A stretch of DNA of 64,000 nt, taken from assembly GCA_905178155.1 (NCBI GenBank), contig CAJINV010000003.1, positions 7,735,882-7,799,881 of the forward strand. Direction: 5' to 3'. Shown piece by piece: positions 20,765 to 32,300 of this stretch. This DNA is from Amoebophrya sp. A120 (lineage: Eukaryota > Sar > Dinophyceae > Syndiniales > Amoebophryaceae). The position numbers and the translations under genes are program-made. The notes under the pieces were generated by a model, which was given only the letters and a program-made list of their open reading frames with translations, made no database searches and was not told where the DNA came from. Each line of letters begins with the position of its first letter. Positions within the stretch are counted from its first letter, which is position 1.

Positions 20765-23450
20765 ACATGGCAAACCACATCCGGAAACCGGCGGCCAACT
20801 CTTTTGAGTTATGATGCCCTGCCTCCGTAATGGCCATAGGCTCTGAGGGCTGAAGGATTTTTCATAGGACTAGGAAACATGAATCAACACTAAGAAGCCT
20901 TCCCTTGTCTCCCCTTCAATGTGGGAATACTAACTAACGCACTTTGATGCCATCTAGATCCGATCTCCCACCCCCACCATCCTAACTATCAAGATTTTCA
21001 AATCAATATCAAATCTCCGAGAATGGCGGCATCTTCTCATTTCAAAATATTGGGGTCTTGATCAATGATCTCGATCTCTTCAATCATATACCGATGAATC
21101 TGGAATTGAAATGGATCATCTCGATTCCATTTTCATGGAATTTATGATTTGGATTTATCCATGAGAGGGATTGACATTGAGAATGCAAGGAAATTTTTAG
21201 GGGCTTGAATTTTTGACGCCAACCATGCCTGGGCATGCATAGAAACAAAGAAAGATCCAGGAGAGAATCTTTCTTCATGATGATGAAGAAAAAAATGCAT
21301 AATTTAGGTTATATTGTATAGGAAATTTTTAAAAGTTCTCAAATCGATGGAATGATTGAATTCATCAATCTTCAGAAATATTTATTGAAATAATGTGGGA
21401 TTCTTTCATATTCTTATCGATATTTTCCATTTGAAAATATTCCGAATAGGATCAAATTCCCATCACATAATCCGAGATATCATTTGCAAGATAAATTTGC
21501 AAAAAAATATCGATGTAGCAAAAGTGCTTAGTGGAACACAGAATGCAAATTTCCCGCGAAGATGAATTCACGGAGAACAAGAATTCTCAATTGTATTTTT
21601 TCCTTCAAGTTCTTATCATAGATGTTGTCACTTCAAGACTTACAGGCGTTCACAGTGCAGTGTGTGGCACGTCGTAGTTTCAAAGTTCCTAACTGTTTTT
21701 GGGTTCAAAATGGTTTTTGAAAGCAACACAAATTCATCATCATTGTTGTTGCCTCGTCAATTTCGCGCGCAATGAAGTCCAGATTACAATTTCTAGTGTT
21801 GGAAAACTGCTGCTACATTTTTTCGTACACAAGAGGAATTTCGTGACCTACTTCATTTTTCATTGTTGAGTGGAGTTTGTTGCTGTGGAGAAAAGATCTT
21901 CTCATGTTGTCCTCGCAAATCTGTAATGCTATTTTGCGCTTCGAACACGGTGAGAATGGTGCGCAGACGGTTTCTATGGACGCCCATCGCTACAATCGAT
22001 ATCTCTTTCGTGGATCAATCCGAATGGATTCCATATCTATATTTTCATGATAAATTGATTTTGAAAATATTGTGAAAAAATTCGAAATATTTTGGAGAAA
22101 ATGAATCGACTCAATCATCGAAAAATTTATTTTTGGAAAAATATCCATCCGAAAATTTTTGGAATATTCTTGAAATATTATACCATCTAAAATCTTCTCC
22201 CGATTTTATCAGAATGAATATCATTATCTTCCAAGAAATATCCGGATTCCCATCATGAAAAAAAATGCAAAAAACAAGAAAATATTTTCTTCCGAGGACA
22301 TCAATCGATCCAGATTCTGGATTCCAGAACCAAATCTTGATGTTATCAAGACATAAAGATCTGAAAGAAGATATTTCCATTTATTCGGATACATGGACAG
22401 AATCAATTTCTAATTTATTTTTAAATTTAGAATTTCATTCGAAATCGAATCCGATTCTGAATTATCAAATTCGAATTCATTCTTTTTTCTTTCGATCGGC
22501 AAATATTTATTCATGATTTATCGGAGAATATGATATTCAATCGATTCGATATCAGAAAAACGAAGATAAAACATAGATTCATTTCGATATCTATGATATT
22601 CGAATAGATGAAGAGATTCTATGATATATGAACAAATTTTCAAATTTTATATATTGAATTGAAATTGGATTTTAATCTCTTTCGGATGAGGAGGATTTTT
22701 TTTGGATCTGGACCCAATTTTGAACGAAAGAAGTGGAATTATTCATGACTTAAATCTTTGTCACACCTGGATAATCAGAAATCATATTCATCGAAATTGA
22801 CATGAGAAGCTCAGGCATATCATATGCCAATGATTTTTTTGCTGTGCGCTTTGTGTGTTTGTTGATGGTTTTCAATTTTAATCGTCGTCATGTTTCTTCT
22901 TTTTCGGTTTGTTGTTCAGGATGCTTTATTTTCTATCAACCCTCTAGCACTCATCGGTTCTTCGGGAGTCAGGTAGTTCTATGGAATCAAAAAACGGAAG
23001 TTATCGTTTTCCAGTATGCATAATTGTTTGCCCGATGTGATTTTCATTATTCAATTATGTTCTGTCTGCAGTGTGTGAAGATGCATAGAGGTGACGGGGG
23101 CAATTTGTGTCGTGGCTGTGGCACATGCAACGATAACCAATTGCGTACAATTTGTTAAATCCAGCTCCACAAATTGGATTTTACTGTCCGTCGTGGTCTT
23201 GCTAGATCGGTGGGTCGCAAATTGCCTCGAGCGCTGCATCTGCGTTTTGTGCTCGACTCCTTGCCTACCAGAACGAAAACTGCCAACTGTGTCACAATAG
23301 TCTGATTCGATCGTCTCCAGTGTCATGCAGAAAACGGATCATGGGAGAGAGTTGTCATCATGCCAATTGTAAGAAGTGCCTTACTTCTTATTGCCAACGT
23401 CGAGCAAGTCATACTTTTGTCGTGGACTAAATCGCGATACGCAGTGCACG
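20765..23450. other. AT-rich, gene-free convergent strand-switch region
   Basis: 2.7 kb between the end of the + strand block and the end of the - strand block. From about 20980 to 22800 it is strongly AT-rich, with dense GATTC/GAATC, ATCGAT and GATATTC words and runs like GAAAATATT. This is unlike any other part of the window. Frames are short and their translations are Ile/Phe/Asn-rich noise. 22800-23450 is closer to normal composition. I find no mobile-element ORF, tRNA or organelle gene. Confidence 0.7.
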
Positions 23451-26400
23451 TCATGAGGCAGGTTGAAAGCAGATTGCATTTTGGTAGGGATCCCTATCAA
23501 ATGTAAAAGTGTCTGGGTCTGGAAGATTGCCAGGTTTGTCATCATCATCATGTAGTGGACACCCGCTCCCAGCGCCACAGGTCAAGGATCCCCTCCCCGG
23601 GGGGTGGGCGTGCGAGGAAGCACTTTCGGCGACCCATGATGTCTTTGATGCATATTTTGAATGACCCATGATGTCTTTGATGCATGCCCTAGCATCACAG
23701 ATTTTTAGAGGACTTTGTGATGCCTCTACCGCATGAGAAATGCCCTCTCCACGTAGCACAAACTGGAGTCCTTTTGCTGGTCATGCAATACAAATTTTTT
23801 TTAGAATCCAGTTTAGAATCTTCCAGACCCAGACATTTTTACATTTGATAATCCCTTCCGTCGTCCAAAAGGTCTAGTTCGACGTAAACCTGTTCCAGCG
23901 CCTCTTTGCAGTTACCGATGCGGACGTCGATTGTGCGAGGGTCGTATTTCAGTTTTTTCACCTCGTTCAACGCCGACTCCAGTGCCAGTCGCTGTTTCAT
24001 TAGCTCTGCGTAGGTGCGCTGGCTCTGGTCGATGCTGCCTTGACGGGTGATAATTTCTCCGAACCGGTCATTCAGGTGGTTTAGTCGCACATTTAAAATC
24101 CGGAACTGCTTTGCAAGTGCGAGCAGAATGAATAACACCCCGAATATGGCCCACAAAAAGAGCAAGGTCATGCCGCCCCGCAGTCGATTTTTGAAACTGC
24201 CGTCAAGGATATTCATGAAGACGCCGGGTGCCAGCGTCCCCGCAGCGAAACCCAGCACATTGAAGGACGCTTGCGCCACCGCGCTTGCAGTCGCCCGGAA
24301 GTCGCTCCGAACCTTGTGTCATTTGGAAGCATCACTCTTCGAAAAGTAGGAAAAACTTCAAGTTTTATTCTCGGCATATAGTTTCGCGCTCTGTCTTTGG
24401 GACAGACACCGCAGCCGCAGGGTTGCGTGAACTATGTATCAAACTCTTTGTGTTTGTTGACTTGTGTAGAACAAAAAAAGCATCACGTGTTGTATGAAGC
24501 TTAGATAGCGTACCACGCTGAGCATCATGCCCGTGAGGGCAGGCACCATCGCGCCCCCGAAGAAGAGAAGGAACCACAACAGCACGACGACCGCGTAAAA
24601 TTGGCCCATATTTTTTCCGTGGGGAACAAACGCGGCGGCCACTCCGCAAGCGGTTGCGAGAAGCGCGGAGGTAAGTAAAGCCTGCATGGTGGAAATACGG
24701 GCGCGCAGCCCGTCGTAGCCCCCGATGGAATCGATGAAGAGGCCGCCGAATACTACTCCCAGCGCGGGGCCCGTGGCGGCTACAATCGAAAACGCTATAA
24801 TGACCGTGATCTTAAACGACTCCTCCTTTTCGCCAGGCGGTCGAAATACCTCTACCGTACTATCCAGGGGAAAACAGAAAGAAATCAGTGCACGGTGGCA
24901 ATTTTGGAACCGAAGCCCGGTTGGTTTTTCTTCTTGCACGTATCGCTATACATACAAGTTGAAGTGTTTTTTATTTCTTCTTTCACTACCGTTGCTTGTT
25001 GCACCCTTGCCGATTCATGCACAGCAGGGAAATGGCCGTATCACAAAATCTTTCCGGCATAGAAGTAGATGGTCGCCCAGTACTGCACGCCGGTAACGAC
25101 GAAGTACAGTACCGAGAGCGTCAAAATGCACAGCACGAAAACTGTGTTCCGGCGCAGCCGCATCACGCGCCGCAGCATGGACGGAGGCGCGGGGGTAAAT
25201 TGAGTGTTTGTTGAGAGTGTACTAATGCGAAGGTTCCTGTCCTTGTTTAGTTCATTTCTTCCGAGGGCGGAAGACGTTGCGGAGCTAGAGTGCGCCAGCA
25301 TCTTGTTCGTTCGCACAGGATCATCATCCGCTGCTTCCGGGCTTTCCTGTGCCGTTCCCTCCTGGTCGGCCGGGGAATGAGCTTTATTCGACCCTTCAGA
25401 AATAGGGGGGAAATCGGGGTGATCGCGCGACGAGGGCGGCTGGTTGCAGCCGTCCAGATGGGCAACGATGTCGTCGAGCGATCCGTTAGTTTCGCCAGCG
25501 GGCGTGTTCTTCTCGCTTTGCCACATGCGCTGCAAGTCCACAAACTCAAAGCTGCGATTGCTCTCTAGGACCGAAGGCGAATTCATCAGCTTGGCCTTCA
25601 GAGTCATCGAACAGAAAAACGATTCGCAGTTGCATCTCAGTATCTACTTTGGTGCCGCACGGACGGCCGCAGCAGGATTCAACATGCAAAAGGATCCACA
25701 ATTCGTCATTTTTTGATGTCGGGCTCGTCGTCCTGCACAAAAAGATACGTGTAATACATCGAGATGCGCACCATTTTGTTTTTCGGATACGGGTGCGCGG
25801 TGCAGGGCCCGACGAACGCGACGCCTGCGTCGCCGCACTTTGCCTTACGTTATCCGTGTTGTCGGGCTTCCTTTTGGCGGGCGAAATAAACTGATCCCGC
25901 CATTTGGCCATCGCTGGAGAGGACCATGGATTGTCGACGAAGCGCACGGACGTGAAAAACAGGAAAATGAGCAGGATCCCCAGGGAGATGCATTGGACGT
26001 GTGTATGGAATTTCACCGCTGCAGGAACGAAGTGTTCGGCTTCATTTTTGTTTTCATCTTCTGATCAACATGTTTGCTATAACGAGCACAAGAAGCACAT
26101 GCCTCACACGGACACGGTCATTGGTTTTCATATTTTGCACTTCAATACATGTAGTCCGGATCAAATCTCGAAGTAGAGTTGTGGCTGACTTTAAAACGAG
26201 GAAGTTTCAGTTACTCGGCATGACCTTCGAGCATTGGCAGGGTGCCACAAGGCCTCCTTCGTTCTGCTGCTACTCCTTCAGCTCCTTAACTCATGGCGTA
26301 CGACCAGTGAACCTCGGCGGAGACCAGCAAACCGGCTACGAGGTACCTGAAAAAAAGGAACGTGCCAGGTCGAAATCTGCGTGATAGCATCATGAGCAAT

Positions 26401-27804
26401 GACATCGACCCTTTATCTGAGCAATAAGTAGGCCAACCTTGTTGTCCCTAATGGTACAGAGACCGGTAGAAAAAACAAATGACATTCACTCACTTTAAGT
26501 TGTTGGAGATGAAAATGTAGTCTGTTTTATATACCCGAGCATAACTCCGAGGGGCACGCCGACCTGAAGCAGGGCAACCCAGAGCGTTTTTGTATCTAAG
26601 GGTGCAAATTCCTCTACCCACACTGTGGAGTAGATCACGAAGGGCGCCTGCGTGAAGCCGATAAAGCCGCGGGCCACCAGGAGATGCCAGTATTCACTCG
26701 CGAACGCGAGAAGCGCGCAGAACATGGCATTGAACAAGAGGGCAAAGATGAGAATGGTTTTCTGCGAATATTTGTTCAACAGGAACCCGAAGATGGGCGC
26801 CGCCACGGTGATCCCGAGGTAGGGAATGCAACCCAAGGTGCCCAACGCGCTGGGTTCCAGGTCGAACTCCTCTTTAATGATCTCCAGCACGGACGGAATG
26901 GCGCCGCTGTCGTAGTTCACAAAGGCCTGGATCGTATGAGAGCACACAACTCCCCCTCCCCCTCATTTGTACCGCATGAACGCCAGCAATAGAAACAACA
27001 GCACACGTGGAGGGTGTGCATGACAAGTTCATGCGCCGAATGTAGTAAGTAGCAGTACTTCTATTTGGGCTTCATGCATAATAAGTAGAGGTGACACAAC
27101 GGAACAACTGGAGTTGTGAATTTTGCATCAGAAATGAGAACGAGGGGGTGGAGTTGTGCACTCGGATAGATCAGCAGCAGAAGCCGGAAGGTGTGCCGAA
27201 CGGCCTTGCGCTCCTCGCGGGGGTGGCCGCAATGGGCCCGCCCAAGCGCTGGCGTGGATACGGCCGGCTCTGGGTAGTGTGGAACAATCGCAAGATGATC
27301 TGCTTGATGTAGTTCATCGCTGTCTTTGACGAAGACTTGTAGTTCTTCTTGTTGTTGCGCCGCCCCAAGGTCTGTTACAACTTCGACAACCGGAACGGCA
27401 ACACTTTGGCTGTTGGCGGCAAGATTGTCGGTGTCAATGTTGAGACCCGCGCGCCGGGAGTTGCTAGCGGAGGACGACGAGGAACGGCCCGCTTCCTCCG
27501 TTCCCGGCGGCGGGTAAATGGTTCCACTCTCCCCGCCCGGCACCAGTTCGACCTCAACTCCTGCAACATCCAGGGGCGGGGGTGATGTCGACGTGCCCCC
27601 GCTGACCATTCTATTTGGGAACAATCGGTTTCGGGTCTGCGAAGAACTCTGGCTGCCCGCTCGGCGCGTGGTGGAACGACGTTCCGTGCTGTCGTTCCGT
27701 ACTGCCGTACTATATTCTTCTTGTTCTCGTCCCCAACAACTACTGCTGTGCTCGCTCAGGAGTGTCTGGCGGGTAGCTTCGCGCGCAGTGCCGTCATGGA
27801 GCAT
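23451..27804 (-). CDS. Major facilitator superfamily transporter (spinster-like)
   Basis: Multi-exon. Exon 1 runs from 27804 to the introner at 27168, coding a 205-residue Ser/Glu-rich cytosolic start and then helix 1 (TFRLLLLI). Exon 2 (26933 to about 26513) continues QAFVNYDSGAIPSVL, then helices 2-4 (PYLGITVAAPIFGFLLNKYS, ILIFALLFNAMFCALLAFA, LVARGFIGF). Exon 26346-26291 carries helix 5 and exon 26015-25900 helix 6. A long acidic/Ser-rich loop precedes helix 7 (VFVLCILTLSVLYFVVTG, near 25100). Exon 24870-24505 carries helices 8-10. The last exons (24312 to 23451, interrupted by an introner) carry two more helices and a coiled-coil-like cytosolic tail ending ICFQPAS. Helix 1 with NYDSG resembles the NYxDR region of spinster/organic-solute MFS members. 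Substrate unknown. The loop between about 25900 and 25500 has unresolved splice borders. Confidence 0.75.
23495..23850. mobile_element. Introner-like element, family A (356 bp)
   Basis: TSD ATCCC (23490-23494 and 23851-23855). TIRs: TATCAAATGTAAAAGTGTCT on the left and AGACATTTTTACATTTGATA on the right. Removal on the - strand joins LLDDGRD to PYQNAICFQPAS and a stop. It is the longest family A copy because it contains an internal tandem duplication. Confidence 0.9.
23631..23685. repeat. Tandem duplication inside the introner element
   Basis: A 23-bp unit starting GACCCATGATGTC occurs at 23631-23653 and 23663-23685, period 32 bp, identical between copies. Confidence 0.9.
26934..27168. mobile_element. 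Introner-like element, family C (235 bp)
   Basis: TSD GATC (26930-26933 and 27169-27172). TIRs: GTGCACAACTCC on the - strand at one end and GCACACAACTCCCCCTCCCC at the other. Precise removal on the - strand gives Leu-Leu-Ile-Gln-Ala in MFS helix 1. Neither GT nor AG is available at usable positions in the right phase. Confidence 0.88.
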
Positions 27805-28333
27805 GCTCGGCGCTTTCGGTCATTCGCACGAGCAGCAGTATTCGGGAACAGCAACAGACATCAAACGGGGAGTTTTGAGGAAGGAATGAAGTAAGGAACT
27901 ATCAGCACATTGCATTTGCAGTCCCGACGTTCCGGGCGTGCCAGAAAGTAATAGTTTGGTATCGTCCGCATTTTTGCCAAAGAACGAATGGCGTAGTTGT
28001 GAAGCTGTTGACAAGTCTTAGTTGCAGTTGGTTCACATACTGAGATGCTGCAAGTATGTAAGTACACATGGAACTGGTATCTGATATCTGTGTCTTTTCG
28101 TCAGACGACCAGCGCATGTGGATATACCACTGGAAACAAATTACAAGAAAGAATAAGAAAGAAAGAAAGAAACGAAAACAACCGAACAAGGTGACGAGCG
28201 ATGTAAAAGCTGCCCACGAGGTATCTCCACAGGTTTTGACATGTGCGTGTTATTTGTGGCACTGACAGCCACAACAAGAAATATCTTGCAAAAAAGTATA
28301 CGCGCGGCGTCTGCACGTTATTGATCGGTGAAT
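27805..28333. other. Spacer upstream of the transporter
   Basis: No supported gene. A purine-rich AAGAAAG run lies near 28145-28175. Confidence 0.4.
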
Positions 28334-28669
28334 TCACCACGTACTGAGTTTTTTCTTTTTACTGGCAACAAAGTGCAATTTCGACCCGGATGAGCTACTT
28401 CCTGCTTTCTTTCCTTCCGTTTTCTGGCCCTCCTTTTCGTCCCTCCGCAGTTCGGTGTCAAGCTCCCGGAGCCTTTGGTGCTTGGCTTTCTGCTCCTCAC
28501 GAACACGGGCGAAGTTCCTCTTGCGGGTCTTGGCATCCTGGCAGCCGAAAAAACGCTGCTGCGGTCCTCGAGGAAGCAAGAGTGCCGAAAACGCAAATCG
28601 ATAGGTCGTCAGTGTCCTCGCGATGGTCAGAGAGGCTGGAGTCGCGGTGCAGCCCAACCACTTTAGCAT
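28334..28669 (-). CDS. Small basic protein, hypothetical
   Basis: 111 residues. The first 40 are Ser/Thr/Arg/Leu-rich with few acidic residues and could be a mitochondrial presequence. The rest is highly charged and helix-forming (RKRNFARVREEQKAKHQRL), ending in a Lys-rich tail. Composition supports coding from about 28590 down to the stop. The N-terminal part could instead be intron or leader, because a CAG acceptor precedes the charged part. No family recognised. It is co-oriented with its neighbours. Confidence 0.45.
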   Translation of the reverse strand: MLKWLGCTATPASLTIARTLTTYRFAFSALLLPRGPQQRFFGCQDAKTRKRNFARVREEQKAKHQRLRELDTELRRDEKEGQKTEGKKAGSSSSGSKLHFVASKKKKLSTW

Positions 28670-29181
28670 TCGATCTACAAGAACATATAGGCGGTTAGCG
28701 TGGATTCATGATTGTTTAGAAGTTAAACTAAAACGATCACGGTGCTCAGTGAAATAACGTAAGACTATCACCTTTCTTTTGAACATTTTCACGTATATGG
28801 ACGAAGTCGTTCAAGGCATCGCTCGAGCAGCGTCAAGGCTGGTCGTTCTTAGTGGTCGCATCTCTTGAAACCTACCCGGATTTCGCACGACTCAGAGATA
28901 ACTAAGTGTAAGGTTGATTGCAACACGAAGACTTCTCAATATCGTCACGACGAGGAACAAAAGTATGCATCGAAGTTGATTTCGGTGTCGTGGGTATCTT
29001 AGAGGTCGTTCGTCCGTTTCCTCTTGTCGTACTTCTTGATCTTCTTATCTACTCCGTTCTTGCATGATATTCTTCACTCTACTATACTTGTTTCGGGAGT
29101 TGTACTTCAGAATTGCCAGCAGATATGAGAGAAAAGGATCATCGTATTGAAAATGTGTTGCTGGACGAACGTAGAAGTCAG
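28670..29181. other. Spacer
   Basis: About 510 bases without coding signal, AT-rich; contains the region downstream of the histidine phosphatase gene. Confidence 0.4.
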
Positions 29182-30765
29182 TTACATGGATTCCCTGCGT
29201 CCAATTTCTGCACCAGCGGTACTATTGGTTGCAATGCCGGTCTGGCTGCGTGTCGGATCTCCGAAAAGCACATCGAGGCTCCCTTTGGTCAAAACAAAAC
29301 GCTTTCGGCCCGCTTCGGTCCTTCTGCTACTCACCAGAGCTAGCGCTTCGGAAGAGTCGCTTCGTGCCAGAGGCCCCCGCGTGAGCCCTCCAGCATGAAA
29401 GACTGCGCCGTGGTCCGACATAGAAGCTGGGGGCGGTTGGTCTGCTGCCCGGGAGGAGGAGCCTTTGTCTCCCCCAACTCCGGACGAGGTTTTGTGCTCG
29501 TCACCTTGCAAAATGAGCGCCTCGCAGTTCTCCGGGTTTCGCATGCGCAGGAAGGTCTCCCAGTTCCAGTTCATCCATTTCATGAGGGCGACCCGCATGG
29601 CTAAGCCGTGGGTAACGATCAGGGCTACTTGTCCCTCCATCTCGGGGTGAGACCGGAAGTCGCGCCAGATGGTATGAAAGAAGAGACTCACCCGGTCAAA
29701 CACGTCGGCGCTGCTCTCGCCGCCCCGCGGCCGCGAGAAGAACCGGCCCGCGGACATGGACGTTTCTTCGCCGGTCCAGCCGAACGGCAGTTCGCGCTCG
29801 CGGATGCGCGGGTCCTCGATCACCCGAGCGATCTCGATGCCCTGCTCCTGCAGCGACTCCGCAACGTGCTGCGCGGTCTGCCGGGTGCGCACGTAGGGGG
29901 AGCAGTAGAGAAAGACCTTCTTGTGTACTTTCTGAGTCGTGCTCGCATTGATCATTTTCTGTACTTGTAGTTGCAGCTCGTTTGGAGGGACATCTGCCGC
30001 TCCGACGGGGGCGCCGCTTTTAATATTTCTGCTTGAGGACGAGTTTGCTGTGCCTGTAGTCCTTGCGGTCGTGCAAGATGTAGCTGTACTCGTCGTCGTG
30101 TTGGTTTTATTAGTTGTTACGGGAGGGCCGCTGCTGGTCAGGGTCGTGGCGCTCGTTTGCAAGTTTGTCGTCGTCGCAGGCTGGTGGGCACCAGCACCTT
30201 CTTGTTGCAGGAGCAAAAGTTCGTCGAGCGTATTCGCGTCAGCGGGTGCTTGTTGATGCAGTTTATGGATGACTTTCGCGAGCCGCTGGCCCGCCTGCTT
30301 TGCCTGCAGCACGCCCGTTGGCGTGAGTTCTATGTAGGTATTGAGAGGAAAAATCCCCCCTCCCCATATTGAAAAGGTAAGTTTAGAAAAATTTGCGTTG
30401 CGGATTTGAGGTCACAAATCACATCTGTCTTGCAAGAAGACAAGGGCAGAAGCTTCCGCCCCATTATGAAAGCAATTTGCCATGCTGCTGGGCCTAAAGG
30501 GGAATCGTTTGCCATGCTGAACAGCTAGACACGTGCGCCTCTACCTAGCCTGGGGACCTGGCCGCAGTGCCTCTCTGCAATACAAAGCTGATTTGTGGCC
30601 CCAAATCAGCATCACAAATTTCCGTTTTGATATGGGGTGGGAGGATTTTTCATTTTGATAGTAGGGGTCGCCCTTGGAGGAGTAGAGAGACGGGTCCACA
30701 TTGGCTTCGCTCTCGCCGTGACGCAGGAACACGATCGCGGACGGGTTATCCTGAGTAAAATCCAT
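29182..30765 (-). CDS. Histidine phosphatase (phosphoglycerate-mutase superfamily)
   Basis: Two exons split by a family D introner: 30765-30661 and 30333-29182, 418 residues. The first exon holds the catalytic motif in VFLRHGESEANVDPSLY. Joining the exons gives KGDPYIELTPTGVLQAKQAG, a textbook match to this superfamily. A Thr/Ser/Ala-rich insertion (about residues 65-145) follows. The core resumes with YCSPYVRTRQTAQHV (second Arg), the acid region RIRERELPFGWTG and the second catalytic His in VTHGLAMRVALM, then MRNPENCEALIL. It should act on a small phosphorylated substrate or phosphoprotein; the substrate cannot be told from sequence. About 110 residues after the domain are Ser/Arg-rich. The ATG at 30765 sits 13 codons before the motif, so a longer N-terminus is unlikely. 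Confidence 0.9.
30339..30660. mobile_element. Introner-like element, family D (322 bp)
   Basis: TSD GTAGG (30334-30338 and 30661-30665). TIRs are long and G/C-run-bearing: GGAAAAATCCCCCCTCCCC on the left against GGGGTGGGAGGATTTTTC on the right. Ends are TAT...ATA. No GT-AG on the coding (-) strand. Removal restores the Asp-Pro-Tyr-Ile-Glu-Leu motif of the phosphatase. Confidence 0.93.
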
Positions 30766-31074
30766 CGTCTACACCCCAGATTTTATTTCATGCAATTCTG
30801 CATGCTCAGGATGTTTCTCATGCGCAGCTTGCTTCATGAGGAGCATTTGTTTTGGAACAATTGGAGTACGGCTTGCTATAACCAGCATGAAAAGAACGAT
30901 CGCGATTTTTTGTGACACGCACGCATTAGGTAAAAATCTTGACTGCGCTGCGAGCAGTCCACCCGTTGCGCAACAGCGAAAGCGTGTTGATGTGTGTACG
31001 TACACAAGCCACCAAGTTCTTTTTGCTAAGCACCCATCTTGACAGACTATGGGGTGATGTCGTGGGCCGCGTTT
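30766..31074. other. Spacer
   Basis: About 310 bases; nothing recognised. Confidence 0.4.
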
Positions 31075-32300
31075 TTACTTCGGATACGGGTAGTAGCTGC
31101 GGTGGGCGTCATGCACGTGCTTCACCTGCTTCTCCAACTCGCCCACTCGCTTTTGAAGTGTGTGCGTGAGGTTTCGGTCCCGAAAAAGCAGCACCGAGAA
31201 AAATGCGAGGCACAGGAGTGCGACAAGGGAGGCCCCGATCGTCGGGACGGCGCGCAGATCCAGCGGCGGGAATAATCTTCCCGCATCGGGTTCGTGCAAG
31301 AACACCGAGTCGACAATGAGGTGCCACATGTCGCTCAGATCCATAATCGTGGTGCTCCTCTCTACAATTCATAACACCATCGATGGAATAATCATAACTC
31401 CACAATTCAGAACATATTCAGATCATCCTCCTCCATTGCTGTTTCATTCGACTGGTTGCTCGTGGAAGTGGCTGCGAGATACCGGACAAACGCTTCAAAA
31501 TCGTCGTCCGTTTCTTTTGGTGGGATGATTTCCACGTTTTCTGGGTGCGGTAGTTCGAAAATCCGGTCCGGGCCGGTGTAGACAGACGCGGAGTCAGATA
31601 AATCAAGTTCTTCGTCGAAAAACAACCGTCTGCGCGTGCCGTTTTGCACCTGTACCAGGTGAATTCCAGAGCCGCTGAAATTGGTTGCGAAAGTACTGCT
31701 CGTCCCGTTGGAACTCGTAGTTGTCGTGTTTTCCCCTAGTGAAGAAGATGTTGGCCCAGAGTCGTCGTCGTCAAACAGGGATAATGATAAACGGCTGCCA
31801 GCGCTGGCGTTTGTGGTATTACCGGAAGATGATGTGTTGAAAGCGCTGAAGTCTTCGTCTTCATCCACCAGCGAGGTCCGGGAAGCAGAGGTACTAGTTT
31901 CATTAGTAACATTGGTCGCATTCACATCAATCGTGCTATCGACCACAGCCGCCTCCTCCTCCTATCCAAGAAAAAAACATTGTAGGTGTAACTTTTTTGG
32001 AGGAACAGCATTACAAATTTGTCTGGCATGACAGCAAAAACCTGTCATGCGCAGATAGTATGTGAAAACGCCCTTTGATGGGCCCTACGATGCATGCCAA
32101 GCACGACAGACGCAATCACCTTGCATGTTGCGCATCACAAATTTACACTAACAACGTTTTTTTCCTGCATACCTCCGGCGCGGAAACTACCGTCGTCGTC
32201 CCCCCGTCCACACTGACCGCCAGCACTGACAGTTTCCCGCATCGGGTTCGTGCAAGAACACCGAGTCGACAATGAGTTGCCACATGTTACTATCTAACAT
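31075..32300 (-). CDS. Membrane protein with N-glycosylation-rich acidic region, structure partly unresolved
   Basis: The C-terminal exon (31075-31344) codes MWHLIVDSVFLHEPDAG, then a hydrophobic helix (GASLVALLCLAFFSVLLF) and a short coiled coil. The middle exon (about 31407-31957) codes an acidic Ser/Thr/Asn-rich region with at least ten N-x-S/T sequons (NAT, NVT, NET, NTT, NAS and others), so probably lumenal or extracellular. A GT-AG intron (GTTCTG...GTAGAGAG) joins them in frame. Upstream, an introner lies at 31963-32171. Precise removal keeps VVSAPEEEAAVV in frame. The first exon from the ATG at 32300 repeats MWQLIVDSVFLHEPDAG, but its frame does not connect to VVSAPEEE without another splice. 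So the 5' end may be wrong, or the 5' copy may be a relic. Possible leader intron at about 32301-32392 (GTAAGT...GCAAG). Confidence 0.5.
31278..31331. repeat. Duplicated exon segment, copy 1
   Basis: 54 bp coding (on -) the peptide WHLIVDSVFLHEPDAG. It matches 32234-32287 at 53 of 54 positions in direct orientation, 956 bp apart. Confidence 0.9.
31963..32171. mobile_element. Introner-like element, family E (209 bp)
   Basis: TSD CCTCC (31958-31962 and 32172-32176). TIRs: TATCCAAGAAAAAAACATTG on the left; the reverse complement of the right end is TATGCAGGAAAAAAACGTTG. On the - strand GT-AG ends are possible (GTATGC...GATAG) because the TSD starts and ends in G. Confidence 0.9.
32234..32287. 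repeat. Duplicated exon segment, copy 2
   Basis: Codes (on -) WQLIVDSVFLHEPDAG. The one mismatch to copy 1 changes His to Gln. Similarity ends abruptly on both sides. Confidence 0.9.

Noticed and set aside
20980-22800. Organelle-derived (mitochondrial or plastid) insertion
   Set aside because: AT-rich composition suggested it, but no recognisable cox, cob, rRNA or tRNA fragment could be read in any frame.
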